62,828 nucleotides of DNA, taken from assembly GCF_000373745.1 (NCBI RefSeq), contig NZ_KB892283.1, positions 1 through 62,828 on the forward strand. Reading direction: 5' to 3'. Made by a program: the position numbers and the translations under genes. Positions 44,348 to 55,823 of the stretch are shown one piece after another (positions within the stretch are counted from its first letter, which is position 1; each line of letters opens with the position of its first letter). The notes beneath the pieces were generated by a model. It was not told where the DNA came from. It saw nothing but the letters and a program-made list of their open reading frames with translations, and made no database searches. The DNA is from Oligella ureolytica DSM 18253. GTDB lineage: Bacteria > Pseudomonadota > Gammaproteobacteria > Burkholderiales > Burkholderiaceae_B.

Positions 44348-45471
44348 CAGTAATTACTACCATCAACGGATTCATAGGCCTCAATGATGCGGGCAACTAA
44401 AGGATGTCGCACGACGTCTTTGCTATTAAAAATAGTGGTCTTAATGCCATCGACCGATTTGAGAATATTCAGTGAATGCATAAGTCCGCTAAACTGACCT
44501 TTGGGTAAGTCAACTTGCGATGGATCGCCGGTAATGACTGCCTTGCTGCCAAAGCCGATACGGGTGAGGAACATTTTCATTTGTTCCGGTGTTGTGTTTT
44601 GCGCCTCATCTAAAATCACGAAGGCATGATTGAGCGTGCGCCCACGCATGTAGGCGAGTGGGGCAATTTCAATGGTTTGCTTTTCAAATAGCTTTTGTAC
44701 CTTTTCAAAGCCCATCAGATCGTATAGCGCGTCATAAAGCGGGCGTAGATAAGGGTCAACCTTTTGAGCTAAATCGCCCGGTAAGAAACCTAGACGCTCA
44801 CCGGCTTCAACCGCAGGACGAGTGAGGATAATTCGTTGTACATTGTCGCGTTCCAAGGCGTCAATTGCACAGGCAACGGCTAACCAGGTCTTGCCGGTAC
44901 CGGCCGGACCCACGCCAAAAGTAATATCCGCGTTTAAAATTTGCTCTAGATATTGACGTTGACGAGGCGTGCGTGGTCGCAGATTTGTGCGACGAACACG
45001 TAAATTAAATGTCGGATGTGCCTCATCTAAATCAATGGCGTCTTCATTGGCTTCTTGCGCTAATTCTTTGTACGCTTTTAGTTGTTCAGCTGGAGTCTGA
45101 AAACCATAGTTTGCCAGATTTTCACTGGACTTTTTAGTCGATGCGACGGAGCGGGAGCTGTTTTCGCCGGTGTCGATGGTGCGTTGTGGTTTGTCTTCAC
45201 GCTGTGACTTAAGCTCCACAATACCTAATTGAATATCATCAATCGTGAGCTCCGTATGGCGTGCACGGCGATGAAAAACCATCAGCGCATGGATAGCTTC
45301 TTCGGTTTCATTGCCTTCAATGGTAAAACGTGAACCATGGCGACCGATTTTCACACCCCAAGCTTGAGCGATTTGCTCAAGGTTCTCATCTAGGGGACCA
45401 CATAGATTGGCTAGCTGTGTATTGTCCCCCTCGAGGTGAATTACTTGGGGCAGTTTACGCTCATTAGTCAT
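44347..45471 (-). CDS. ybeZ: PhoH-like ATPase (YbeZ)
   Basis: A 374-residue cytoplasmic P-loop ATPase, partner of YbeY. Walker [20 protein letters not shown] near residue 189, Walker [23 protein letters not shown], and sensor [17 protein letters not shown]. The N-terminal 100 residues have a KH-like profile ([23 protein letters not shown]). Length is typical of the longer PhoH form. Start overlaps miaB stop (TAATG). Confidence 0.94.
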   Translation of the reverse strand: MTNERKLPQVIHLEGDNTQLANLCGPLDENLEQIAQAWGVKIGRHGSRFTIEGNETEEAIHALMVFHRRARHTELTIDDIQLGIVELKSQREDKPQRTIDTGENSSRSVASTKKSSENLANYGFQTPAEQLKAYKELAQEANEDAIDLDEAHPTFNLRVRRTNLRPRTPRQRQYLEQILNADITFGVGPAGTGKTWLAVACAIDALERDNVQRIILTRPAVEAGERLGFLPGDLAQKVDPYLRPLYDALYDLMGFEKVQKLFEKQTIEIAPLAYMRGRTLNHAFVILDEAQNTTPEQMKMFLTRIGFGSKAVITGDPSQVDLPKGQFSGLMHSLNILKSVDGIKTTIFNSKDVVRHPLVARIIEAYESVDGSNY

Positions 45472-46982
45472 TAAGCCACTGTCTCCGTGGTCACTACCTC
45501 ACCGCGTAGAGAATTAGTAAGTACTTCAGTGATACGAATATCAACCATCTGACCAATCATACGCTCTGAACCGACAAAGTTGACGATGCGGTTATTTTCG
45601 GTACGGCCGCTGAACTCGTTTTCGTCACGACGTGAGCGACCTTCAACCAGTACTTTTTGTACCGTGTTAAGCATGCCTTGGCTAATCGCTCTGGCTTGCT
45701 TATTGATTTGCGCTTGCAGGCGCTGTAGACGACGTAATTTTACTTCGTAAGGCGTATCATCGTGCAGATCGGCGGCCGGCGTGCCGGGGCGACGAGAGTA
45801 GATAAATGAGAATGAGGTATCAAAATTAAGCTCCTCAATTAACTTCATGGTGTTCTCAAACTCCTGATCTGTTTCGCCGGGGAAGCCGACAATGAAGTCA
45901 GAAGAGAGTGTTAGTCCCGGGCGAGCTTTGTATAGGCGACGCACAATCGACTTAAACTCTAGCGTAGTATAGCCACGTTTCATTGCAGCTAAGACACGAT
46001 CAGAACCGGTCTGAATCGGTAAGTGCAAAAATGGAACTAATTTAGGCAAGTTGGCATGTGCTTCGATTAGGCGAGTGGTCATTTCCTTGGGGTGAGAGGT
46101 GGTATAGCGAATACGCTCAATACCCGGAATCTCATGGACATACTCTAAGAGCATAGCAAAGTCAGCTAACTCACCACTGTCACCTAATGGACCGCGATAT
46201 GCGTTAACGTTTTGACCGAGGAGATTCACTTCCTTAACACCTTGGTCAGCTAAGTCAGCAATTTCTACCAACACATCCTCGAACGGACGAGAGATCTCTT
46301 CGCCGCGAGTATAAGGAACGACACAGTAGCTACAGTACTTACTACAACCTTCCATGATGGAGACGAAAGCAGATGGACCGTCGACGCGGGCAGGCGGTAG
46401 CGCGTCAAACTTCTCAATTTCCGGGAAGCTGATATCAACTTGCGACTTACCTGTATTTTTGCGCATGTCGATTAGGTCCGGTAAGCGGTGCAGTGTTTGA
46501 GGGCCAAAAACCACATCAACAAAGGGTGCGCGACGAATAATAGTGGCACCTTCCTGGCTCGCTACACAGCCGCCAACGCCGATTAATAAGTTGGGTTTTT
46601 TTTCTTTGAGAAGGCGTGCGCGACCTAAGTCGGAAAACACTTTTTCTTGTGCTTTTTCGCGAATTGAGCAGGTGTTAAATAAAATAACATCGGCGTCTTC
46701 GGGATTTTGTGTTAATTCCATGCCTTGTGATGCATGGAGTACATCAATCATTTTGTCAGAGTCGTATTCATTCATCTGACAGCCAAAAGTCTTGATATAG
46801 AGTTTCTTTGGGCTGTCGCCTTCGCTTAATTTAGCCAGTTTGTCCAGAGCTTCAGCACTTGGCGTAGGTTCAGCGGCAAGTGACGCTTTAGCGTCTTTGG
46901 CAGCTTGTGCTAATGTTTTGATGTTGCTGTGGGCGTCAGTTGTGGCGCCTCTTTTGATCATTGTTTCTTGCATCATAATCAC
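45471..46982 (-). CDS. miaB: tRNA-2-methylthio-N6-dimethylallyladenosine synthase
   Basis: Radical-SAM methylthiotransferase that modifies A37 of tRNAs reading UNN codons. The N-terminal MTTase domain has [26 protein letters not shown] and [10 protein letters not shown]; the SAM cluster motif is [18 protein letters not shown] (CxxxCxxC) near residue 216; a TRAM domain ends it. About 55 extra residues precede the MTTase domain, unusual but seen in some Burkholderiales. Exact start uncertain: GTG at 46982 or ATG at 46976 or 46973. First gene of its operon. Confidence 0.95.
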   Translation of the reverse strand: MIMMQETMIKRGATTDAHSNIKTLAQAAKDAKASLAAEPTPSAEALDKLAKLSEGDSPKKLYIKTFGCQMNEYDSDKMIDVLHASQGMELTQNPEDADVILFNTCSIREKAQEKVFSDLGRARLLKEKKPNLLIGVGGCVASQEGATIIRRAPFVDVVFGPQTLHRLPDLIDMRKNTGKSQVDISFPEIEKFDALPPARVDGPSAFVSIMEGCSKYCSYCVVPYTRGEEISRPFEDVLVEIADLADQGVKEVNLLGQNVNAYRGPLGDSGELADFAMLLEYVHEIPGIERIRYTTSHPKEMTTRLIEAHANLPKLVPFLHLPIQTGSDRVLAAMKRGYTTLEFKSIVRRLYKARPGLTLSSDFIVGFPGETDQEFENTMKLIEELNFDTSFSFIYSRRPGTPAADLHDDTPYEVKLRRLQRLQAQINKQARAISQGMLNTVQKVLVEGRSRRDENEFSGRTENNRIVNFVGSERMIGQMVDIRITEVLTNSLRGEVVTTETVA

Positions 46983-47031
46983 CGTTGCGGGCTTAGACCC
47001 CGAGGGTAAGTGTTATAGAGTGTAAAAGTAA

Positions 47032-47061
47032 AAACTCACTAGTGAAGATGCTAGTGAGTTT
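47032..47061 (-). terminator. Terminator after secF
   Basis: AAACTCACTAG at 47032-47042 pairs perfectly with CTAGTGAGTTT at 47051-47061 around an eight-base loop. On the minus strand a T-rich stretch follows, so it closes the queA-tgt-yajC-secD-secF operon before miaB. Confidence 0.85.
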
Positions 47062-47140
47062 CTTTATTAGAGGTAGCTCTCAATTTTACTGAAAATTTAA
47101 GCTGATTACTTGAAATAGGTCTGAATAATCAAGCTTTTAG

Positions 47141-48082
47141 TTAGCCCTCAACCAATTCTGTTGTATTTTCTTCAGTTTTAGGCGCTTTAATCATATCTTC
47201 ACGCTTGATGCCTAACCACATTGCGATGGATGTCCCAACGAACATAGATGAATAAATACCGAACCAGATACCTATGGTTAACGCCATGGCGAAGTAGTGT
47301 AGGCTTGGGCCGCCGAAAAACAGCATGGACAAAACCATCATTTGAGTTGAACCGTGAGTAATAATGGTTCTAGAAATGGTTTGAGTAATTGAGCTGTTAA
47401 TGACTTCACGGGTATTGGCCTTGCGCATCTTGCGGAAGTTTTCACGAATACGGTCCATAATAACGACCGATTCGTTGACCGAGTAACCTAAAACTGCCAG
47501 GACCCCTGCCAGTACAGGTAGCGAAAACTCCCACTGGAAGAAGGCAAAGAAGCCCAGAATAATGACCACGTCATGCAGGTTTGCAAAAATCCCGGCAATG
47601 GCAAATTTCCACTCAAACCTGAAGCCCAGGTAAACCATGATACCGATAACAACAAAGAAGAAAGCCTTTAGACCATTGGCATATAGCTCGCTACCGATTT
47701 GTGGGCCGACAAATTCAACGCGACGCATTTCCACGGGGTTGGTGGATTGCTCCAATGCGCCCATAATCGCTTCACTTTGCTCGGCGGTATTGAGATTTTC
47801 AACCACCGGTAAGCGAATCATGACGTCGCGAGAGGTACCAAAGTTTTGTACCTGATAGTCGCTGTATCCTAGACCGGAAATTTGTGTGCGTACTTCTTCT
47901 AAGTCGGCAGGCTGCTCATAAGCAACCTCCATGATCGTGCCGCCGGTAAACTCAATGGACAGGTTAAAACCACGCGTCACTATAAAGAAAATAGCTAATA
48001 AGAAGAATATCAAACTAAGTAGGTTCGTGACTAACGAGTAGTTCATGAACGGGATGGTTCGACGTATACGAAATAATTCCAT
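47141..48082 (-). CDS. secF: Protein translocase subunit SecF
   Basis: Inner-membrane partner of SecD that uses proton-motive force to assist Sec-dependent export. The 313-residue protein has six membrane segments, a periplasmic domain after helix 1, EFTGGTIMEVAYEQ and the conserved VLGYSVNESVVIMDRIRENFRKMR. It starts 32 bases after secD. Confidence 0.96.
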   Translation of the reverse strand: MELFRIRRTIPFMNYSLVTNLLSLIFFLLAIFFIVTRGFNLSIEFTGGTIMEVAYEQPADLEEVRTQISGLGYSDYQVQNFGTSRDVMIRLPVVENLNTAEQSEAIMGALEQSTNPVEMRRVEFVGPQIGSELYANGLKAFFFVVIGIMVYLGFRFEWKFAIAGIFANLHDVVIILGFFAFFQWEFSLPVLAGVLAVLGYSVNESVVIMDRIRENFRKMRKANTREVINSSITQTISRTIITHGSTQMMVLSMLFFGGPSLHYFAMALTIGIWFGIYSSMFVGTSIAMWLGIKREDMIKAPKTEENTTELVEG

Positions 48083-48114
48083 GATGATTAAACCTTTTTA
48101 GTGCGCCTTGCTTG

Positions 48115-50052
48115 TTAACGTTTTTGGGCTGTAGTGACAGCGCTTTTGGTTTTGTTTTTGCTATCGCTCTTTGGTGTGTCGTCGGCATCAGGACGCCAAA
48201 CAGTACCAATGGCGAGTGTTTTTAGGCCACGGCGGCCGCCATACCATAAATTCACAAGAGCACGTACGCCAATAACGGAAGAGAACATGGAGGTTAAAAT
48301 ACCCAAACAATGCACAATGGCAAAACCTCTGATTGGACCCGGACCACTAAAGGCTAAGAGTGCAATACCGACAATTAAGGAGGTTGAGTTGGAGTCAAAA
48401 ATGGTTCCCCACGCTCTGTCAAAGCCTGCATTAATGGCTTGTTGAGGTGTGGCTCCGGAGCGTAGCTCTTCACGGATACGCTCGTTAATCAGCACGTTGG
48501 CGTCGATCGCCATACCAAGGGTTAGTGCAATCGCTGCAATACCAGGTAGCGTAAGAGTTGCTTGGAGTACTGAAAGCAGGGCGATCAGCAAAACAACGTT
48601 AAACAGTAGACCGATGGTCGAGAAAATACCAAAAAGATGATAGTAAATAACCATGAAAATGGCGATGGCAATAAAGCCCCAAAGGGTGGACTTAAAGCCT
48701 TTTTCAATGTTTTCGGCACCTAAGCTTGGACCAATAGTGCGCTCCTCAATGATTGACATGGGCGCTGCTAATGAACCGGCTCTTAGTAAGAGTGCGGTGT
48801 CAGCGGCTTCAGGTAAGCTCATGGCACCGGAAATTTCAACCTGGCCGTTAGGAATTTCAGAACGAATCACCGGTGCAGTAACCACTTGGGCGCGGTTATT
48901 TTCAAACAACACAATGGCGATACGCTTACCGATGTTGTTGCGGGTTGTTTCACGGAAAATACGAGCGCCGTTGTCGTCCAGGCTGAGATTGACCGTTGGT
49001 TCTTGAGTTTGTTGGTTGCGACCGGCGCTGGCATTTTGCAGGTTTTCACCGGTTAATAAGACTTGGCGGCGTAACAGCATGGTTTGACCGTTGGTGTCTT
49101 GGAAAGCTTCCATACCAAAGGGTACGGTGCCGGAGGCAATGGCTGCCATGGCGGCAGGAGAATCCTCGACTAAGCGCATTTGTAGCGTAGCGGTACGACC
49201 AAGAATTTCTTTGGCGCGAGCAACATCCTGAATACCTGGCAATTGAACCACAATACGATCCGTGCCTTGTTGCTGGATGACCGGCTCTGCAACGCCTAAT
49301 TCGTTAATACGGTTATGTAAGGTAATGATGTTCTGACGTAATGCGGTGTCTTGGATATTGGCAATTTCGCTTTCGTTGATCGAGCCGATTAATAAATACT
49401 GACCGTCTCTATCCTGCGTGCTAAAGCTAAGCTCCGGCATCATATTGCGTAATTGAGCAAGTGCCTGATCGCGAACATCTGCGCTGGCAAATAGCGCCTG
49501 AATGGATGAACCCTCACGGCTGACTTGCTGTGAATCAATGCGACGCGAGCGTAGGTTATTACGTACCTCATTGCTGAGGCTGTCATATCTTGACTCTAAA
49601 GCGCCATCCATATCGACTTGAAGGAGGAAATGCACACCGCCACGCAAGTCAAGACCTAAGAACATAGGACGAGCATTAATCGCGGTAAGCCAATCAGGTG
49701 AATCGGATAATAAATTAAGAGCAACCGTATATTCGGGTTCGTCAGCATTTTGAATGAGGACGCGCTCAATGACGTCTTTGGCTCTTAATTGAATATCGGG
49801 CGAAGCAAAACGTACGCGGATATTACCGATTGAGTTATTAACTGAATAATAGGCGCCGGTGTAGGGAATTTGCTCGCGTTGAAATACGCTTTCTACCTGT
49901 CTTAAGGTGTTTTCGTCTACTTTGCGAGTGACATTAGTACTGGTAATCTGAATGGCCGGAGACTCACCGAAAAAATTAGGTAAGGTATATAGTAAGCCTA
50001 GTACTAGTGTCACTAGCACGACGAGATATTTCCATAAAGGGTAACGATTCAT
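48115..50052 (-). CDS. secD: Protein translocase subunit SecD
   Basis: A 645-residue translocase subunit; first helix YLVVLVTLVLGLLYTLPNFFGE, periplasmic P1 domain starting near LGLDLRGGVHFLLQVDMDGAL, and five C-terminal membrane helices with ALTLGMAIDANVLINERIREELR, the conserved proton-coupling segment. Ends with a Lys-rich tail. Length is normal for beta/gammaproteobacteria. Confidence 0.96.
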   Translation of the reverse strand: MNRYPLWKYLVVLVTLVLGLLYTLPNFFGESPAIQITSTNVTRKVDENTLRQVESVFQREQIPYTGAYYSVNNSIGNIRVRFASPDIQLRAKDVIERVLIQNADEPEYTVALNLLSDSPDWLTAINARPMFLGLDLRGGVHFLLQVDMDGALESRYDSLSNEVRNNLRSRRIDSQQVSREGSSIQALFASADVRDQALAQLRNMMPELSFSTQDRDGQYLLIGSINESEIANIQDTALRQNIITLHNRINELGVAEPVIQQQGTDRIVVQLPGIQDVARAKEILGRTATLQMRLVEDSPAAMAAIASGTVPFGMEAFQDTNGQTMLLRRQVLLTGENLQNASAGRNQQTQEPTVNLSLDDNGARIFRETTRNNIGKRIAIVLFENNRAQVVTAPVIRSEIPNGQVEISGAMSLPEAADTALLLRAGSLAAPMSIIEERTIGPSLGAENIEKGFKSTLWGFIAIAIFMVIYYHLFGIFSTIGLLFNVVLLIALLSVLQATLTLPGIAAIALTLGMAIDANVLINERIREELRSGATPQQAINAGFDRAWGTIFDSNSTSLIVGIALLAFSGPGPIRGFAIVHCLGILTSMFSSVIGVRALVNLWYGGRRGLKTLAIGTVWRPDADDTPKSDSKNKTKSAVTTAQKR

Positions 50053-50137
50053 GCCGAATGTCTTTAGAGTTTTTGTGAGGGTCAGAGTTACCGAGCTTTA
50101 GCAGTGTAAAGCTCGGTAAAGGAATAAAAATTGAAAA

Positions 50138-50476
50138 TTAAAGACTTTTAATGGTGTCTTTTGGTAAAACAGCAGTAACTGCTTGGCGTTGAACCAAGAT
50201 TTCTACAGGCTTCGCAGCTAAGTCAGCAACTTCTAACGTGAGGTAGCCGGCATCAGAAATACGAGAAATGCGGCCGACGATACCGCCCGCTGTGACGACT
50301 TCGCTACCCACGGTGAGATTATCCACCATGTTTTTGTGATCTTTTTGACGCTTCATTTGTGGACGAATCATAAGGAAATATAGCACCACAAACATCAAAA
50401 TAATCGGCAAGAAGCCCATGAGGCCAGCGCCTTCTTGCTGTGCTAAGGATACGCCTAGTAAATCTACGAAGTTCAT
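50138..50476 (-). CDS. yajC: Preprotein translocase subunit YajC
   Basis: A 112-residue single-pass membrane protein (helix GFLPIILMFVVLYFLMIRPQMKR, residues about 20-42) with the cytoplasmic domain VGSEVVTAGGIVGRISRI. It forms part of the SecDF-YajC complex. Located between tgt and secD. Confidence 0.95.
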   Translation of the reverse strand: MNFVDLLGVSLAQQEGAGLMGFLPIILMFVVLYFLMIRPQMKRQKDHKNMVDNLTVGSEVVTAGGIVGRISRISDAGYLTLEVADLAAKPVEILVQRQAVTAVLPKDTIKSL

Positions 50477-50562
50477 AAAAATCTCCAGATCTCTTTATAT
50501 AAGAGGTTTTTAAATGTTGTAAAGAAATAAATTTTAATCGATTATTGTAGCCTTTTCTGGCT

Positions 50563-51708
<1,146 letters not shown>

Positions 51709-51728
51709 TTAAGTGTAATGAGTGTGTT

Positions 51729-52823
51729 TTACATATCGATGAACATGGAATCGCCATAGCTGAAAAAGCGATATTTTTGTTGAATCGCATGTTCATAGGT
51801 TTTTTTCATCGTGTCCAATCCCATCAGCGCTGCGACCAGCATGAGGAGGGTGGATTGGGGTAGATGGAAGTTGGTAATTAATGCGTCCACTACCTTAAAC
51901 TGATAGCCCGGGGTGATAAATAAACGTGTATCACCCTGGTGGGCAATGGGACAGCGCATGTCGTCAATGGTGCCGCCAAATTGTGCTGCCGACTCCAGTG
52001 CCCGTACGCTCGTTGTGCCGACGGCAATGACTCGGCCACCTGCCGCGCGCGCTGCTTTTATCGCCTCAACGACGTCTGCTGACACATCATACAACTCGGC
52101 ATGCATGACGTGGTCTCTAATGTCATCGACACGAACCGGCTGAAAAGTGCCGGCACCGACATGTAAGGTGACAAAGGCAGTATGAATATTGTTTTTGTTA
52201 AGTTGCTCTAACAGTCCATCATCAAAATGTAATCCGGCAGTCGGAGCAGCGACTGCGCCCGGTGTTTTGGCATACACCGTTTGGTATCGCTCATCATCGT
52301 CGCTATCCGGAGTGTGCGTAATATAAGGTGGCAGTGGCGTTTGGCCATATTGCTCGAGTAATGGCAATAAGGACTCAGAAAATACTAATTCAAAGAGTGC
52401 GTCCTCACGATCCACAACCTCTGCACTAAATGCGCCATCGGCAAAGATAATTTCGCTATTGAGCTTTGGTGATTTGCTTGCTCTGATGTGAGCCAAGGCA
52501 CGCTGCTCATCCAATAGGCGCTCAATTAATAACTCTACCTTGCCGCCGGTGGTCTTTTGTCCAAATAAACGAGCCTTAATCACCTTGGTATTATTAAAAA
52601 CCAATAGGTCATGCGGTTTCAAAAACTGTAGTAAGTCAGTGAATTGATGGTCATGACATTGGCCCTGCGCATCAATACGCAATAAGCGGCTCTTATTGCG
52701 CTGCTCAGCAGGGGACTGGGCGATTAATTCGTCAGGCAATTGGTAATCAAAGTCGCTGAGTAATAAGTCAGCGACCGGCAAAGGATTTGGTAGGGAGCTA
52801 TTATTCATCATCTTTTTTATCAT
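51729..52823 (-). CDS. queA: S-adenosylmethionine:tRNA ribosyltransferase-isomerase
   Basis: Converts preQ1-tRNA to epoxyqueuosine-tRNA. The 364-residue protein shows [68 protein letters not shown] and [19 protein letters not shown]. Starts at 52823, 52811 or 52808 are possible; the N-terminal [10 protein letters not shown] lies before the conserved domain. First of the operon queA-tgt-yajC-secD-secF. Confidence 0.96.
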   Translation of the reverse strand: MIKKMMNNSSLPNPLPVADLLLSDFDYQLPDELIAQSPAEQRNKSRLLRIDAQGQCHDHQFTDLLQFLKPHDLLVFNNTKVIKARLFGQKTTGGKVELLIERLLDEQRALAHIRASKSPKLNSEIIFADGAFSAEVVDREDALFELVFSESLLPLLEQYGQTPLPPYITHTPDSDDDERYQTVYAKTPGAVAAPTAGLHFDDGLLEQLNKNNIHTAFVTLHVGAGTFQPVRVDDIRDHVMHAELYDVSADVVEAIKAARAAGGRVIAVGTTSVRALESAAQFGGTIDDMRCPIAHQGDTRLFITPGYQFKVVDALITNFHLPQSTLLMLVAALMGLDTMKKTYEHAIQQKYRFFSYGDSMFIDM

Positions 52824-52952
52824 CTAAAGCGCAATTATAAGCTTTTGCTCGTTTAGGTAGACGTTCTGTCCGGAAAGCTTGAGATTTTGTGAGGGGAGGG
52901 GGTGGTTAGTACGTCTTCAATAAGTCTATACCACTCTAACTGCACGCACTAA

Positions 52953-52989
52953 AAAGCCGCCTTGGGTAAATAGTACCTAAGGCGGCTTT
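52953..52989 (-). terminator. Terminator after icd
   Basis: AAAGCCGCCTT at 52953-52963 pairs with AAGGCGGCTTT at 52979-52989, with further GGTA/TACC pairing in the loop. Five T residues follow on the minus strand, so it terminates the icd message. Confidence 0.85.
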
Positions 52990-53023
52990 GTCTAATCAGA
53001 ATCTAAAAGTTCAGATTGCTTGA

Positions 53024-54280
53024 TTACATGTGCTCGATCATTACATCGCCGAACTCAGAGCAGCTTACTTGTGTAGAGCCGTCAAGAGCGCGAGCAAAGT
53101 CATAGGTCACACGCTTAGACTTAATAGCACCAGCCATTGAAGAGATAACTAAGTCAGCGGCTTCAGTCCAGCCCATGTGACGAAGCATCATTTCAGCTGA
53201 AAGAATCACTGAACCCGGGTTAACCATGTCTTTGCCGGCGTACTTAGGAGCAGTACCGTGAGTCGCTTCAAACATAGCAACGGTGTCAGAAAGGTTAGCA
53301 CCCGGTGCAATACCGATACCACCAACTTGTGCGGCTAGCGCGTCAGATACGTAGTCACCGTTAAGGTTTAGTGTCGCGATAACAGAGTACTCTTCGGGAC
53401 GCAATAGAATCTGCTGTAAGAAAGCGTCAGCGATATTGTCTTTGATAACGATTTCTTTGCCGGTTTTAGGGTTCTTGAATGAGCACCATGGGCCGCCATC
53501 AATCAACTCAGCACCAAACTCTTCACGAGCCAACTCGTAACCCCAGTCACGGAAGCCACCCTCGGTGAACTTCATGATGTTACCCTTGTGAACTAAGGTA
53601 ACGCTGTCGCGATCATTATCGATAGCGTACTGGATTGCTTGACGTACTAAGCGCTTAGTACCGTCTTTAGAGACCGGCTTAACACCGATGCCTGAAGTCT
53701 CAGGGAAGCGGATTTTGTCAACAGCGAGCTCTTCCTGTAAGAATTTGATTAGTTTCTTAGCGTTGTCAGACTCAGCTTCAAACTCAATACCGGCATAAAT
53801 GTCTTCAGAGTTTTCGCGGAAAATAACCATGTTAGTTTTTTCCGGTTCTTTAACGGGAGAAGGAACACCTTCGAAGTACTGGATAGGACGTAAACAAACG
53901 TATAAATCCAACTGCTGACGTAAAGCGACGTTAAGTGAACGGATGCCGCCACCAACTGGTGTTGTTAGAGGGCCTTTGATAGAAACAACGTAGTTTTTAA
54001 CTGCATCAAGAGTTTCTTCAGGTAACCAAACGTCCGGACCGTAAACTTGGGTAGATTTTTCGCCTGCGTAAACTTCCATCCAGTGAATTTTACGCTCGCC
54101 ACCGTATGACTTTTCAACAGCGGCGTCAATTACTTTGATCATAACAGGGCTAACATCAACACCAATACCATCACCCTCGATGTAAGGGATGATCGGGTTG
54201 TTAGGTACGTTTAATGTATGATCAGCATTGACAGTTATTTTTTCGCCGTTTGTCGGCACTTTGATGTGTTGGTAAGACAT
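53024..54280 (-). CDS. icd: Isocitrate dehydrogenase, NADP-dependent
   Basis: TCA-cycle enzyme; oxidative decarboxylation of isocitrate to 2-oxoglutarate. The 418-residue homodimeric type is similar to E. coli Icd throughout: [34 protein letters not shown] with the serine that is phosphorylated in E. coli, [36 protein letters not shown] and [23 protein letters not shown]. The ATG at 54280 has GGAG six bases before it, which places the earlier ATG at 54292 inside the ribosome site. Confidence 0.97.
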   Translation of the reverse strand: MSYQHIKVPTNGEKITVNADHTLNVPNNPIIPYIEGDGIGVDVSPVMIKVIDAAVEKSYGGERKIHWMEVYAGEKSTQVYGPDVWLPEETLDAVKNYVVSIKGPLTTPVGGGIRSLNVALRQQLDLYVCLRPIQYFEGVPSPVKEPEKTNMVIFRENSEDIYAGIEFEAESDNAKKLIKFLQEELAVDKIRFPETSGIGVKPVSKDGTKRLVRQAIQYAIDNDRDSVTLVHKGNIMKFTEGGFRDWGYELAREEFGAELIDGGPWCSFKNPKTGKEIVIKDNIADAFLQQILLRPEEYSVIATLNLNGDYVSDALAAQVGGIGIAPGANLSDTVAMFEATHGTAPKYAGKDMVNPGSVILSAEMMLRHMGWTEAADLVISSMAGAIKSKRVTYDFARALDGSTQVSCSEFGDVMIEHM

Positions 54281-54527
54281 GCTTTTCTCCATAACTGGTT
54301 TGCAATGAATAGACTAGCTAAATAGCGTTAATATAAAGACAAGGCAACGTATATATAAGAGATTAAGTGTGAATGCGATGACTAAGCATGGCGGCTCAAT
54401 ACTTAATATGTTGTTGAAGTGACTGTTATACACTACGTAATTATCTAGTCTTATATAAGACTCGGTAAGTTTACCCTATTATTATTAAATTTACTGCTAA
54501 TATCGGCAATCTGTAATAAATTATTCT

Positions 54528-54962
54528 ATGGCAATTTTTAATCCTACGCGCGAGCAGGTTAGGGAGTTTTTTATTTTAACCTGGCAAAAGTACCAACAAA
54601 AACAATCCCTTAGTGGGATGGAGAAAATAGCGGTTGGCTGGATCTTGCAGCATCCGGAGTACCATGAGATTTTGGAAAGTCCTGAAGCACGGAGTAAGGA
54701 CTATGAAGTGGCTGAGGGGCAGACCAATCCTTTTTTGCATCTTTCCATGCATATCGCTATCGAAGAACAGGTCTCTATCGACAGTCCGCCGGGAATACGT
54801 AAGGTCTTTGAGCACCTGAGTGCCCGAAGCAATGAGCATGAGGCTCATCACGAAATTATGGAGTGTTTGGGTCAGGTTATCTGGCAATCACAACGCAACC
54901 GCACTCCTCTGGACCACCAGCTGTATATTGAGTTGTTGCAGCAACGAATTAACACGCACTAA
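54528..54962 (+). CDS. DUF1841 family protein
   Basis: A 144-residue cytoplasmic protein with the DUF1841 start MAIFNPTREQVREFFILTW and core GWILQHPEYH, NPFLHLSMHIAIEEQVSIDSP and EHEAHHEIMECLGQVIWQSQR. The several conserved His and Glu suggest metal binding but function is unknown. It is 14 bases before the MoxR gene and is commonly linked to it in betaproteobacteria. Confidence 0.88.
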   Translation: MAIFNPTREQVREFFILTWQKYQQKQSLSGMEKIAVGWILQHPEYHEILESPEARSKDYEVAEGQTNPFLHLSMHIAIEEQVSIDSPPGIRKVFEHLSARSNEHEAHHEIMECLGQVIWQSQRNRTPLDHQLYIELLQQRINTH

Positions 54963-54975
54963 CTATAGGCATGAT

Positions 54976-55821
54976 ATGAATTTGAAGCAATCTTTTCAAA
55001 GTACGGACAGTTATGTTGCCACGGATGACCTGCGCTTGGCGGTAGATGCCGCATTAAGTTTGCAGCGGCCCTTATTAGTCAAGGGTGAGCCCGGCACAGG
55101 TAAGACGATGTTGGCTGAGGAGGTCGCTAAGTATTTGGGGCGCCCCTTATTGCAGTGGCATATTAAGTCAACGACCAAGGCCCAACAAGGTCTCTATGAG
55201 TATGATGCGGTGTCTCGTTTGCGTGACTCTCAACTGGGTGATGAGCGCGTTAAGGATATCGCCAATTACATCCGTCCCGGTGTGTTGTGGCAGGCGTTTG
55301 AGGCAGAGGAACCGGTGGTGGTCTTAATTGATGAAATTGACAAGGCCGATATTGAGTTTCCTAATGATTTATTGCGTGAACTGGATCAGATGGAGTTTCA
55401 TGTCTATGAGACTGCGCAGACCATCGTGGCAAAGCATCGCCCGTTAGTGATTATCACCTCAAATAACGAAAAGGATTTGCCTGATGCCTTCTTACGTCGC
55501 TGTTTCTTTCACTATATTGAATTTCCGGATGAGCACACATTAAAGCAGATCGTTGCTGTGCATTATCCGAATATTGATAATGAATTAGTAAGCTGTGCGA
55601 TGCAGCGCTTTTTTGAGTTACGAGATATTCCGGGACTTAAGAAAAAGCCGTCAACGTCTGAGTTTTTGGATTGGTTGGCGTTATTAAGTGCGTCAAATGT
55701 CACGCCTCAATACCTCGAAGAGGGCGATGTGTTTTTAGCGGGCGCCTTAATTAAAAATGAGCAAGACATGGCCTTAGTTGAGCGTTTGGCGGCGATGGTC
55801 GGCGGAGTGGGGCGACGTTAG
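54976..55821 (+). CDS. MoxR-family AAA+ ATPase
   Basis: A 281-residue AAA+ ATPase. Walker A VKGEPGTGKTMLAEEVA near residue 36, Walker B VVVLIDEIDKADIEFPNDLLREL, sensor IITSNNEKDLPDAFLRRCFF. The ATG at 54976 begins with the usual FQSTDSYVATDDLRLAV; a longer frame reaching 54820 overlaps DUF1841 and is rejected. MoxR ATPases act as chaperones with VWA partners in metal-centre or complex assembly, for example CoxD with CoxE. Two bases separate it from the VWA gene. Confidence 0.92.
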   Translation: MNLKQSFQSTDSYVATDDLRLAVDAALSLQRPLLVKGEPGTGKTMLAEEVAKYLGRPLLQWHIKSTTKAQQGLYEYDAVSRLRDSQLGDERVKDIANYIRPGVLWQAFEAEEPVVVLIDEIDKADIEFPNDLLRELDQMEFHVYETAQTIVAKHRPLVIITSNNEKDLPDAFLRRCFFHYIEFPDEHTLKQIVAVHYPNIDNELVSCAMQRFFELRDIPGLKKKPSTSEFLDWLALLSASNVTPQYLEEGDVFLAGALIKNEQDMALVERLAAMVGGVGRR

Positions 55822-55823
55822 TC

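Noticed and set aside
48653-49006. 117-codon plus-strand frame inside secD
   Set aside because: Antisense shadow; no ribosome site and no family likeness.
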